The notes beneath the pieces were generated by a model that searched no databases, was not told the origin of the DNA, and saw only the letters and a list, made by a program, of their open reading frames with translations. A stretch of 64,000 nucleotides of DNA from PoT sp049331405 (GTDB lineage: Bacteria > Planctomycetota > Planctomycetia > Isosphaerales > Isosphaeraceae). Below, piece after piece: positions 1-8,636 of the stretch. Position numbers and translations under genes: made by a program. The DNA lies in assembly GCF_049331405.1 (NCBI RefSeq), contig NZ_CP186274.1, forward strand, positions 3,224,001 through 3,288,000, given 5' to 3'. Each line of letters begins with the position of its first letter. The stretch's first letter is position 1.

Positions 1-165
1 CTCTATCGGCTCGCCGGTCCCCCCAGGCGGATCCGCTGGACCTACAAGCTCGAGACGCAACTGAGCGAGCGCGAGACCGAGGCCCTGGCCCGGATCGAGG
101 CGATGAAGCTGAAATTCCGCCCCGTCGCGTTCGAGGAGTTCGAGAAGCACGAGAAGCCGGAGTAA
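1..165 (+). CDS. C-terminal end of an unidentified protein (partial)
   Basis: The reading frame is open from the first base of the window and stops at TAA 163-165, leaving 54 residues. The fragment is strongly charged: Arg-rich at first, then a Glu/Lys-rich, probably helical tail ending in EKHEKPE. Codon use has the strong G/C third-position bias of neighbouring genes, which supports real coding. No family can be named from this tail. It converges on the ABC-2 exporter genes on the other strand, with a 44-bp gap to the permease stop codon. Confidence 0.6.
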   Translation, partial: LYRLAGPPRRIRWTYKLETQLSERETEALARIEAMKLKFRPVAFEEFEKHEKPE

Positions 166-209
166 GCGAGCTCCACCGCCGCTCGAGGAGTGTTGGAAAT
201 CCCTGGCGA

Positions 210-1028
210 TCAGCTATTGGTCGGCAGGTCTCGCCGGGAGAACGCGATGAGCGCGACGACCAGCCCGGTCGCGAAGATCCCCAGGAGGACCGCCGCGTTG
301 TAGGCGAGCGTGTCGGACGTCTGGGAGACGGTGATCGGCGTGTAAGCCCAGAAGATCGAGACGCGCTCGAGCAACTCGCGCTGTTCCTCGAACTGCGGCG
401 AGATGCAGATCCCGACGATCCCCGCGAACGTGACGGCCGAGGCGATCAGCGAAGGGCGCCAGCGGGCGATGTCGATGGCGGAGAATGGGAGTGTATACGC
501 ATACGCCGCCATCCCGAAGGTGACGAGCATCAGCGCCGGTCTCAGCAGGATCAGGACGCCCGGGGGGGACTTCACGGTGTAGATCTGGCTCCCCACGAAG
601 TTCCCCGCGATCAGGGCCGCCGCCATGGCGACCAGTCCGATCACGGTGAAGGTCACGTGCGAGAGCAGGTACAGGCTCCGGCTCACGGGCCTGGAGAGGA
701 TCAGGTCGAGCGTCCCGCGCTCGATCTCGCCGGCGACGGGCGAGGCTCCCCGGCCGATCGCCCAGCCGAGCACCGTCAGGGTGATCAGCGGGAAGTTCCA
801 GAAGCAGATCTCGAGCGTGAGGGACGAGAAGTCCTTGGCCCCCAACGCCTGGAAGAGCCTGAGGCGTCGCCCGTTCGGCCCGAAGTCGCCCGACTCCAGC
901 ACGCGCTCGGCCCTCAGAGTGAGCCAGACCGTCAGGATCGAGAACGCGAAGAACGCCAGCATGGAGAGGGCCAGGCCCCACTTCGCTTCGGAGAAATGCT
1001 TGCGCAAGAGTGCGATCAGAGTTCTCAT
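210..1028 (-). CDS. ABC-2 type transporter permease
   Basis: A 272-aa integral membrane protein that should form the channel half of an ATP-driven exporter in the cytoplasmic membrane. A hydrophobic helix at about residues 17-38 is followed by an extracytoplasmic stretch and roughly five more helices. The motif GEIERGTLDLILSRPVSR around residues 98-115 is the ABC-2 family signature (E-x-GT-x-x-x-L-x-x-P-x-S-R) that contacts the ATPase. The start codon overlaps the stop of the upstream ATPase gene as ATGA, so the two are translationally coupled. The substrate cannot be inferred from sequence. Isosphaeraceae carry many such exporters. Confidence 0.85.
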   Translation of the reverse strand: MRTLIALLRKHFSEAKWGLALSMLAFFAFSILTVWLTLRAERVLESGDFGPNGRRLRLFQALGAKDFSSLTLEICFWNFPLITLTVLGWAIGRGASPVAGEIERGTLDLILSRPVSRSLYLLSHVTFTVIGLVAMAAALIAGNFVGSQIYTVKSPPGVLILLRPALMLVTFGMAAYAYTLPFSAIDIARWRPSLIASAVTFAGIVGICISPQFEEQRELLERVSIFWAYTPITVSQTSDTLAYNAAVLLGIFATGLVVALIAFSRRDLPTNS

Positions 1029-1927
1029 CCCCGGGGATCCTCATCCTTGGCGTTCGGGCCGTGGAACTGGTCGTAGAGCGTGCGGAGGTCCTCGGTGCCG
1101 ATGGCCACGTCGACGACCCCCATCTCGCCGAGCCAGGAGAGCAGGGGGGCGGCGGGGCCTCGGTGCTCCATCAGCCAGACGTCGCCATTTCGCTCGCGGA
1201 CGGAAAGTTCCAGGGCCGAGGGCAACTCGTCGGGGACGTGCCCGTTGAACCGGGCGAGGACCAGGCGCAGGTTCGTCCGGCGCTGATGCAGGTCTTCGAG
1301 GTGCATCAGCTTGCCGCGCCTCATGATGGCGACTCGGTCCGCCACCTCTTCCACCTCGGAGAGGACGTGTCCCGAGAAGATGATCGTCTGCCCCTGCTGC
1401 TTGCGAGCCTCGCGGACGAGGGCCAGGACCTCCGAGCGTGCGGAGGGGTCGAGCGCGGAGGTCGGCTCGTCGAGGATCAGGATGTCGACCGGGTCGGCGA
1501 ACGCCTGGGCGAGCGCCAGCTTCTGCTTCATCCCCGTCGAGTAGGTCCGGACCTTCTTGCGCAGGTCGAGCTTCATCACCTGATCGGCCAGGGCGACCGC
1601 CCGCTCATAGGCGACGCCCCCGCGGAGGTCGGAGAAGAACCTGAGCATGTCCCGCCCGGTCATCCACCCGAACATCCGCAGCTCGCCCGGCAGGTACGAG
1701 ACGATGTCGCGGACGGCCAGGCTGTCGGACCAGCAATCATGCCCGGCGACCTCGGCGCGTCCCCAGGTCGGTCGGAGCATGCCGAGGAGCAGGCGGATGG
1801 TGGTCGTCTTCCCCGAGCCGTTTGGCCCAAGTAGGCCGAACACTTCCCCCTTGCGGATTTCCAGCGTGAGGTCGCTCAGCGCGGAGAATTCTCCGTAGCG
1901 TTTCGTCAAGCCTTCGGTCACGATCAT
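1025..1927 (-). CDS. ABC transporter ATP-binding protein (ABC-2 exporter)
   Basis: A 300-aa nucleotide-binding subunit that powers the adjacent permease by ATP hydrolysis on the cytoplasmic face. Walker A (GPNGSGKTT, about residues 34-42), the signature YSTGMKQKLALA, Walker B with D-loop (ILILDEPTSALDP) and the switch histidine (FSGHVLSE) are all present. The signature uses STGM instead of SGGQ, which is common in exporters of the CcmA/NatA/YadG type. About 80 residues after the catalytic core form the usual C-terminal extension. It is the first gene of a two-gene operon and overlaps the permease start by 4 bp. Confidence 0.92.
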   Translation of the reverse strand: MIVTEGLTKRYGEFSALSDLTLEIRKGEVFGLLGPNGSGKTTTIRLLLGMLRPTWGRAEVAGHDCWSDSLAVRDIVSYLPGELRMFGWMTGRDMLRFFSDLRGGVAYERAVALADQVMKLDLRKKVRTYSTGMKQKLALAQAFADPVDILILDEPTSALDPSARSEVLALVREARKQQGQTIIFSGHVLSEVEEVADRVAIMRRGKLMHLEDLHQRRTNLRLVLARFNGHVPDELPSALELSVRERNGDVWLMEHRGPAAPLLSWLGEMGVVDVAIGTEDLRTLYDQFHGPNAKDEDPRG

Positions 1928-2052
1928 CCGGTGCGGGCCTCACGGTCTCGATTTCGTCGTTCCGCCTCGGGTCGCCGGTGGGTCGCGGCGTAATGGTGAG
2001 GGAGTCCGGCCGCTCTGGCCAGGTTAGGCGCGGGTCGCGACCGAGGCGAGGC

Positions 2053-3024
2053 TCAACGCCCCGCGAACAACGCTTTCAATGACGCGGGGTCGTCGGTGAA
2101 GATGCCACCGACCCCGGCTTCGGCTAAGTGTACCGCGATTCCATCGGGGCTGGTTTCATTCACGGTGTAGGTGAGGATCGGGACCCCCGCCGCCTTCAGG
2201 CCGTCGAAGTCCCCGATGCGGAGGGTTCGAGGCGAGGGCTTCCTGCGGTAGGCCAGCGAACTGGCACCGAGGGCGTCCGCAGACGGGTGATAGAAGTCGG
2301 CCCCAACCTGTTGCCTCACATAGTGATCGGGGGCGTCGAGAGGCGTCACCGTCAGGACGCCGGTCGCCAGATGCGGGTGGGATCGCACCGCGCGGGCCAC
2401 GTCGGCATGGTCGAAGGAGGAGATCAGGATCCGCGTCGCCGCGTCCGTCTCGTCGACGAGCCGCAGGACCGCGTCGAGGATGTTAGGGTCGGTCCCTGGG
2501 AACGACTTGATCTCGACGTTCACCTTCCAGTCGAGGGAGACCGTCAGGGCGAGGGCCTCGGCTAGGGTCGGGACCTTGATCTTGCCGGAGCCGAAGTGGG
2601 ATCGCTGAGTTGGATTCAGGCTGGCGAGGGTCCCGAAGGAATCGGCCGTCCTCTGGCCCCCGGGCGCGAGGAACCACGAGCCGGCGTCGAGGGATCGGAT
2701 CTCCTCGAAGTCGAAGTCGGCGACGAGGTAATCGCTGGCGCGTCGAGGGTCATCCGGGAATCGGGCGAGGACGTCGGTGGTGCGCAGGAGCGAGTCGTCG
2801 TGAATCACGACGGGGATGCCGTCTCGCGTGAGTTGGACGTCGAGCTCCCAGGCATCGGCGCCCGATTCCCAGCCGAGGCGGGCCGCCTCGAGGGTATTCT
2901 CGGGCGCGTGCGAAGAGTCGCCCCGGTGGGCGATGATGAGGGGTCGTCGTCGTTGGGTGGACTCGAATGCGGCCCGGAAGAGGTTCTTGCGGGCCTTCGG
3001 GGCGGCGTCGGGCATGGATCCCAC
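2053..3024 (-). CDS. Glycerophosphodiester phosphodiesterase family protein
   Basis: A 323-aa GDPD-family enzyme. The family hydrolyses glycerophosphodiesters to glycerol 3-phosphate and an alcohol. The catalytic framework is visible: HRGDSSHAPENT (H33, R34, E42, N43), the metal ligands in WELDVQLTRDG (E60, D62) and the catalytic histidine in PVVIHDD (H75). The C-terminal barrel strand with GVGGIFTDDPASL also fits. No signal peptide is seen, so it is probably cytoplasmic. The frame opens at GTG 3024, but an in-frame ATG at 3015 is equally possible. It follows the small secreted-protein gene by only 2 bp, so the two are likely cotranscribed. Confidence 0.9.
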   Translation of the reverse strand: MGSMPDAAPKARKNLFRAAFESTQRRRPLIIAHRGDSSHAPENTLEAARLGWESGADAWELDVQLTRDGIPVVIHDDSLLRTTDVLARFPDDPRRASDYLVADFDFEEIRSLDAGSWFLAPGGQRTADSFGTLASLNPTQRSHFGSGKIKVPTLAEALALTVSLDWKVNVEIKSFPGTDPNILDAVLRLVDETDAATRILISSFDHADVARAVRSHPHLATGVLTVTPLDAPDHYVRQQVGADFYHPSADALGASSLAYRRKPSPRTLRIGDFDGLKAAGVPILTYTVNETSPDGIAVHLAEAGVGGIFTDDPASLKALFAGR

Positions 3025-3026
3025 GC

Positions 3027-3407
3027 TCAGCGGCGTCGAGAGGAGCGGGTCGTCTGTCGGATCGTGTTGATCAGGGATGACGTCCCGTCATAAGTCTGGG
3101 GGCCGGTCCCGAAGTAAGCCGAACCCGCATAGTTGGGCCGGGCTACGTTCGGAATGGAGGCCACCATACCCGCGCCATTGCCATAGGGCAATTGCCCGTA
3201 GCCGAAGGCGGAGTAAGAGCTGGCGAAGGAGCTCGAACCGTACCCCGAGGTCGGACCGACGCTGGCGTCGGGTCCGCTGAGCGATTGATAGCCGAAGTGC
3301 GAGTCCCATCCTCCGGGCACGCTATCCTGGGCGTGGGCCGAAAGGGCACCGACACTTGCGAGAGCGAGGGTTGCCGAGAACGCCTTCAGTAGAAAGCCTC
3401 GCCTCAT
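3027..3407 (-). CDS. Small secreted Gly/Ser/Tyr-rich protein of unknown function
   Basis: A 126-aa protein with a clear Sec signal peptide: Arg-rich start, hydrophobic core at about residues 8-24, and an AHA-Q cleavage site near residue 26. The mature part is low in charge and rich in Gly, Ser, Tyr and Phe, with repeated YGSS, FASS and YGQL-like units, then a basic RSSRRR tail. There are no catalytic motifs. It is the first gene of a probable operon with the glycerophosphodiesterase, whose frame begins 2 bp downstream. I recognise no family; a surface or envelope structural role is only a guess. Confidence 0.6.
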   Translation of the reverse strand: MRRGFLLKAFSATLALASVGALSAHAQDSVPGGWDSHFGYQSLSGPDASVGPTSGYGSSSFASSYSAFGYGQLPYGNGAGMVASIPNVARPNYAGSAYFGTGPQTYDGTSSLINTIRQTTRSSRRR

Positions 3408-3742
3408 CCTTCACCTCGTGCGCCTGGATGATGAATCCGACGGAGTAGGGCCGCTGGCGATCGCCGGACCCAGTTCCTCTATTAGTATCCTAACAGATAC
3501 ATGCTGCACAAGGTCTTGCAGCTCATGAATAGACGTTGTGCTCGGGTCTTCCGGATTTGCCCGATGGCACTCATGGCGACATCTCTGTCGCTCGAGACGG
3601 CTGGCCCTTCACGGCCCGGGAAGCGCGATTTCGGCATGGTCCCGAGAAATCGTCGCGATGCGACGACGCATCGTTGCTGGCGGGTTCGGAGAGGAATGGC
3701 CGAGGTGGGATCCCTGGAGGGTGTTGCCCGGTCTGATCGAGC
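3408..3742. other. Intergenic region without a supported gene
   Basis: Leader of the small secreted-protein gene on the minus strand. Overlapping frames exist on both strands, but they have no consistent codon bias and no recognisable product. A short palindrome (GTATC/GATAC) lies near 3487-3502. I see no other feature. Confidence 0.5.
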
Positions 3743-3874
3743 CTAGTTCATGCCTTCGATCGGGACCGCGCCGACCCAGCCCATTCCCGGGGCGTGCACG
3801 TATTCGATCGGCCGGTCGGCCTCGGGCAACTCGGCCCATTCCTCCTCCGACCAGACCCGGAGCATGCAGACCAT
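3743..3874 (-). CDS. Possible small conserved protein (about 43 aa)
   Basis: The frame ends with a compact segment that looks like a real small protein: MLRVWSEEEWAELPEADRP, then an aromatic/Gly segment YVHAPGMGWVGAVP, before TAG at 3743-3745. The frame opens at 4000, but the upstream residues are Ser/Arg/Cys-rich and look non-coding, so I place the start at ATG 3872-3874, with ATG 3863-3865 as an alternative. A GGTGGTGA-like ribosome site precedes it. It has no hydrophobic segment and no known domain. It may be a true small gene or the remnant of a larger one. Confidence 0.4.
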   Translation of the reverse strand: MVCMLRVWSEEEWAELPEADRPIEYVHAPGMGWVGAVPIEGMN

Positions 3875-5216
3875 CGAGTTCACCACCAGCGGGATGGAGG
3901 ACGGCGACTCGGCCTGTGGAGAGGCAGACTGCTCGGAACTTCGCCTTCGAGAATGACAACAGCGCTGAATGTGGCTCATGGTCGACCACCTTGTTGGCAT
4001 GGCATCAGAACGTTGTGCTTTTGTTCACGGGGTAAAACCACCGGAAGATGACATTGACACGGTCGGCATCATCCTGCGTTCGCCGGAGCGGCGAATCTGG
4101 CCGCCATCGAATGGGCAACCCCTCAATAAGCTAGGTCAAGATTCTGTGAGCGCCTAATTGGGTTTCGGAAATATTCTGGCAAGGCGGCGTCAATAATCCA
4201 CGTCACGTAGGGGAGGAATTCTCAAGAAATTGCCCAGATTCCTCGCCTTATCGTGCAAACGCACGCGTGCAAGCCATTCGAATGTTCAGCATTTTCCCGA
4301 GAAATCTGGCAGGAACACACCGTCAGGTCGGCGCTCCAATATTTCGGAGAGTTCCATTTCCGAGAGTATGTCGATCCGGCATAGACTTGGTTGACATTGT
4401 TGCGTGGTTGGGTCAAAATAAGCCGAAGCTCGGTAGGATGCTGGTTCGTTGGACGGTGGAGGGCCTTGGTCCGATGTTAAAGATAGGCGAGTTTATGGCC
4501 TCTGCAGGGCATTTGGAAGTCGCGGTTTGGGAATAGTAAAGTGAACAAATGTGAAAACCCGTTAGGTCACGCTCCCTTCAGGTGTCACAGCAAGGCTAGC
4601 TCACTCTGGCCGATTGTGCCGAATAATCCGGTAGTTTTGTTCGATCGGGGAGGGCGGGAGATCCCACGGCGGTCCTACCTCTCGCCCTGAGTCGCGAAAA
4701 GGATAATGAAATCTAAAGAGCGGACCTAGGCTCTTGATGTCTGCAATGTCGCCTTATTATCTTGAGATTGGGCGGAGTTTGGCGGGAGTTTGGGACGATT
4801 CGAGGTCGAATAGACCGATGCTGCCGGCCTCAGATACTTCTCGCGTTTCTTTTCAAGTGGATCGATCCTCGCCGTGAATGAGGATGTGCCGGCCCCACTC
4901 GAGGTCGAGTCGGGAAAGGCACGAAACACGACGTCCGTGCAATTACGTTCCAAAGCGCCAGCGAATACGCCACGAAATCGATCTCATTTGTCGCGATCCG
5001 CGCATCCAGGGTCGCGATCGAACGCGTTCGGTTGAACGTTTCGCGTAAATGTGAGCGATTGTGCCGTTTGATGAGGTGATGGGATCTGCGAATGTGGGGT
5101 TTGCTGGGGCCTGCTGTGCCTCGTTTCGCCGGGAGTTGTGCGGGCAGATGCCCCATGTTCTTTGGTCACGGGTGTCCTTTGCATCATACGAGTCGGTCTC
5201 AAGGGGTCATGAAGTG
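3875..5216. other. Gene-poor, lower-GC intergenic patch
   Basis: About 1.3 kb with visibly more A/T than the flanks and no frame carrying the host's third-position G/C bias. Candidate frames (for example 4267-4536 plus, 4726-4953 minus, 4830-5156 minus) have no motif or good ribosome site. Neither inverted-repeat ends nor transposase remnants were seen. The last part is the leader of the kinase/receiver gene. Confidence 0.5.
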
Positions 5217-6257
5217 ATGGAAATTCCGTTGCAAACGCTCCTCGACTTGACCCGGAGGAATGATGCCTACGAGGCCTACCTCGTCGAGGAGCTCTTCTGC
5301 GACCTGCGGCTCGACCGCCACGAGACTGGGTCGCGCCATCAAGTCATCAATGTCCACGATCTGATTCGTGAGGCCACCGGTCTTTGTCTCGATGAACTTC
5401 GTTATAACAATATTTTCGTCAAGCAGGACTTCCTTGCACATGATCCGGACGTCCAGGGCGATACGCAGCAACTTATCCAGGTTTTCGGCAATTTATTGAG
5501 GGCGCTCGGGAATCGGGCCCTGGCCGGAGGCCTGGTCAAGATCAGGACTTACAACGTGGAGCGCGAGGACGGGCCGCACCCATGTCCTAATCTCGTGGTC
5601 GAATTTGTGGACGGAAGTTCGACGGGCGACGCTTCTAATTTGGAATCGGGGTGCTGCAAGGTTGGCGAGGGTGGCGACCCGGGCAATTCCCATCTCGGCC
5701 TGGAGGGAGACCGGGGCGTGGCGATCTGCCACTCGATCCTGGCGGCTCATGCGGGATATCTCGAAACGCTGGGTGCGGGCATGAATCCGACGACCACCTA
5801 CGCCGTCCACCTTTCCACGGCCTTGCCGACCGCGGGCCTGCCCGCCCGGCCGGGCCCGCCCACCGAGGTCGGAGGTATGGGGTTTCCGCCCAGGTCGATC
5901 CTGCTCGTCGAGGACAATCGCGATGCCCGCTTATTCTTGCAGCGCATCCTGACCGCGAAGGGGCACGCCGTCGTCGCCGTCGATTCCCTGGTCGCGGCCT
6001 ACAACGCCCTCGAACGCGAGTCGTTCGAGCTCCTGCTCAGCGACATCCAGCTCCCGGACGGCAGCGGTCTCGAACTGATGCGAGAGATGGGGGGGCGGGC
6101 GATCAAGTCGGGGGTCGCCATGAGCGGCTTCGGGTCGGATGAGGACATCAGGCTGAGCAAGGATGCCGGCTTCGCCGAGCATCTGACGAAGCCGATCGAC
6201 TTCCGAACGCTTGAGACCGTCATCGAGGCCGTCACATCCAGGTCGGCGGGCCAGTAG
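5217..6257 (+). CDS. Degenerate histidine-kinase ATPase-like domain fused to a receiver domain
   Basis: A 346-aa two-part protein. Residues from about 75 to 200 resemble a histidine-kinase ATPase fold: an N-box-like stretch (QQLIQVFGNLLRALGNRA) and a G2-like segment (HLGLEGDRGVAICHSI). However, the second N-box Asn is replaced and the DxGxG box is not intact, so ATP catalysis is doubtful. There is no phospho-accepting HisKA segment. Residues 228 to the end form a canonical receiver: acidic pair in VEDN, phospho-acceptor Asp about 276 in LLSDIQLPDG, and Lys in LTKPID. The frame opens at 5061, but the upstream part looks non-coding. ATG 5217 has AAGGGG about 10 nt before it. It is probably a scaffold or phosphate sink in a two-component pathway; no cognate kinase is adjacent. 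Confidence 0.75.
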   Translation: MEIPLQTLLDLTRRNDAYEAYLVEELFCDLRLDRHETGSRHQVINVHDLIREATGLCLDELRYNNIFVKQDFLAHDPDVQGDTQQLIQVFGNLLRALGNRALAGGLVKIRTYNVEREDGPHPCPNLVVEFVDGSSTGDASNLESGCCKVGEGGDPGNSHLGLEGDRGVAICHSILAAHAGYLETLGAGMNPTTTYAVHLSTALPTAGLPARPGPPTEVGGMGFPPRSILLVEDNRDARLFLQRILTAKGHAVVAVDSLVAAYNALERESFELLLSDIQLPDGSGLELMREMGGRAIKSGVAMSGFGSDEDIRLSKDAGFAEHLTKPIDFRTLETVIEAVTSRSAGQ

Positions 6258-6299
6258 GCGGAAGGCGACTCGCCGGCTTGACCCGGAGTGGCTCTCCTC

Positions 6300-8033
6300 T
6301 TATCGGCCGAAGACCCGTTGCAGCAACCCGGTGGAGCGAGACGCACCCGACGCGTTGGCGACGGGGGCGTGACCGCCGACCTCGACCCAGAGTTGGGGTA
6401 GGTCGCCCGAGCTCGGGGGGCGTTCCCCGCGTCCGAGGCGATCTCGGGCGATGAGGCTCACCCCGTAAGATCCGTTCGCCTTCAGGTCGACGTCGATCGG
6501 GGGCTTGAGGTCGGCGTCGGCACCGCGTTTCGTCCAGGTCCGCCCGCCATCCTTCGTGACCCAGAGTTCGATGACCACGGGCCCGTTCGGTCCGAAGTCC
6601 TCGGCCTCGTAGTCGAGCGAGAATCGAGGGGTCGCGACCTGGAGCCTGGGGATCTCCTGGTTGCCCGCCGGTGCCTTCGCCTTGTCGGGCCGATCCGCGG
6701 GGGAGCTTCCTTTCAATGCGGCCTGGGCCGTCTCAGGGTCGTCGACGCGCGACGCGCGACGATTGGTACGGTCGCGGTCCTGATCCTCCACGACCTTGCC
6801 GAGCATGTGGTCCTCGGCAGGATCCGAGCCTTCCGTACCGGCTGAATTCATCAGCTTCGACGGTGAATTGGCGGTGAACGACCGCTTGATCGAGGTCCCG
6901 AGCTTCTGGGCGGCCACTTCGGAGCCTTCGATTAGGCCGCGGAGGCGTCCGGTCTGCGAACTGGCCGGCGGTTCGTCTTTCGTATCCGGCTTCGTCGTGG
7001 GGGGCTCGGAGGAAGCCAACCTGGATCGGCCGGAGCCCGTCGCGGGGGCGACGAGGCGACGCCTGGGGCTGTCGAGGTCCTCGGTCTCCGGGCGGGCGAC
7101 GGATCGCTGCACACGGGAATCCTCGATTTCGGGCCGGGTCGGCGACGTGGCCGCGTTCGTCGCCTGGAGGTCGAGGAGCGGGCGGCTGCCGCCGTCGGGG
7201 CGATCGACGGTCCGGGCGAGGGCCTTGGCTTTCGCATTCGCCGCCTGGGCCGAAGCGACCGTCGCCCTCTCGACTTTCGAACTCGAAAGCTTTCCCTCGG
7301 ACGCGGACCTGGCCGCCTCCTTGCTCCGAGCCTGCGCCGCGAGGTTCGCGGCCATCAGGGCACCATCGAAGGGGGTCCCGGCGAGTTTGACCATGATCTC
7401 GGACTTATTCCCGGCGCGGTCTGCGACGACCGCCTTGACCGTGACCCGTTCCGAAAACCCGGTATCCCAGGTCGCCACGCCGTTCCAGCCAGGTTTGGGC
7501 TTGGGGGCGGGGAGCCATTTCTTGGTCCCCTCGACCTGGTACTCGAAGGTCAGCGACTCGAGGTTGGGATGCTCCTCGTGGATCTCCCAGCGGAGCGAGG
7601 CGAGGCTGGCGCTCCGCTCTTCCGGCTTGATCGTGAGCTTCGGGGGTATCGTATCGACGATCACCCTCATGCTGGGCACGATCTGGTCATTCGTCCGAGG
7701 GTAGACCCTCCCCTCGAAATCGACCGTCCGCACGGCGAGCCAGAACTCCCCATCCTCGGGGGCCTCGAACATGAAGTAGGATTGCGTCGGCGCGATCGAG
7801 TCCTTCGGCTTCCAGCTCACGCCCGAGTCCGACGAGACCCAGAGTTGCAATTCCTTCCGCTTCGCCTGGTCGGCCGGATTGAGGTTGAACGGGACACGGA
7901 ACGTCCGAGTGCGCTGATAGATTGTCACCGCGCGATCCGACAGGGGGGCGGCAGACGCGCTCGAGATGAGGAGCCCGAGGCTCAGGCTGAGCAATGCGAC
8001 CCCGCCTTGGGTCCAAACTCGACTCGGCGTCAC
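6300..8033 (-). CDS. Secreted protein with two Asp-box-like domains
   Basis: A 577-aa exported protein. The start is set by a strong ribosome site: AAGGAGG lies 6 nt before GTG 8031-8033, and a signal peptide follows directly (hydrophobic core at about residues 10-25, ASA-AP cleavage near 28). An N-terminal domain carries an Asp-box-like turn (SSDSGVSW, residues 67-74). A similar domain near the C terminus carries TKDGGRTW at about 493-500, each followed by a strand-rich segment ending in an aromatic/charged loop. Between them lies an Ig-like segment (about 120-210) and a long low-complexity linker rich in Ala, Ser, Arg and Asp. No enzyme motif is seen. It may be a surface or cell-wall protein. 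Confidence 0.75.
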   Translation of the reverse strand: MTPSRVWTQGGVALLSLSLGLLISSASAAPLSDRAVTIYQRTRTFRVPFNLNPADQAKRKELQLWVSSDSGVSWKPKDSIAPTQSYFMFEAPEDGEFWLAVRTVDFEGRVYPRTNDQIVPSMRVIVDTIPPKLTIKPEERSASLASLRWEIHEEHPNLESLTFEYQVEGTKKWLPAPKPKPGWNGVATWDTGFSERVTVKAVVADRAGNKSEIMVKLAGTPFDGALMAANLAAQARSKEAARSASEGKLSSSKVERATVASAQAANAKAKALARTVDRPDGGSRPLLDLQATNAATSPTRPEIEDSRVQRSVARPETEDLDSPRRRLVAPATGSGRSRLASSEPPTTKPDTKDEPPASSQTGRLRGLIEGSEVAAQKLGTSIKRSFTANSPSKLMNSAGTEGSDPAEDHMLGKVVEDQDRDRTNRRASRVDDPETAQAALKGSSPADRPDKAKAPAGNQEIPRLQVATPRFSLDYEAEDFGPNGPVVIELWVTKDGGRTWTKRGADADLKPPIDVDLKANGSYGVSLIARDRLGRGERPPSSGDLPQLWVEVGGHAPVANASGASRSTGLLQRVFGR

Positions 8034-8636
8034 GTGATCCCTCCTTAGATCATGGGCCCGAGCAGACGCTGAAACTCGGCGTATCCGTCCTCGGCGGGGA
8101 CTCGACCGGCAAGCCTGCCCCCGCAAGATCTTCGGATACGCTTCGTCGCCAATCCTCGATGAGATGACACCACACCCGCGGAGTTGATGGATCGATGCGG
8201 TTGATGCCGGATCGAGCTTGGCCGATGACGCTCCCATCCTTGGGAATGCGGCCGCCCCCATCAATTCCGCCTGTGGCCCCTCGTGCGGGCGCAGGGAAGG
8301 CCCGACGAGGGAGGTGGATCACGCTGCGGACCATACTCGAAGTCTCCCGACGCGCCAACCGCAGAACCGCGGCGAATGATGCGTTGAAGAAGCATGTTTC
8401 CCGGCCGAACCCGATGCGCCGATCTCATGGTCTTGAGCCCGGTTCCGACGGATTTGCCCGGGCACACGACTCGACCCGGGCGATCCAATCGCCGGCATTG
8501 AGCCCGAATTTCGCACCGATCTGGCCCGTCCCGGACCCCTCGTCGTAATAATGAATATTGGGCGATCCATTTGGAATGCGGCGGATCGATTGGGTGAGGT
8601 CGGCGATCGCGGCCCCAGGGTAAGAAGGCGGGTTTC
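8034..8636. other. Divergent intergenic region
   Basis: About 600 bp between two divergently read genes (minus-strand secreted protein, plus-strand acylase). It should hold both promoters. Frames inside it lack codon bias. No terminator or RNA gene was recognised. Confidence 0.4.

Noticed and set aside
4267..4536. Possible 89-aa protein in the lower-GC patch
   Set aside because: No host codon bias, motif or ribosome site.
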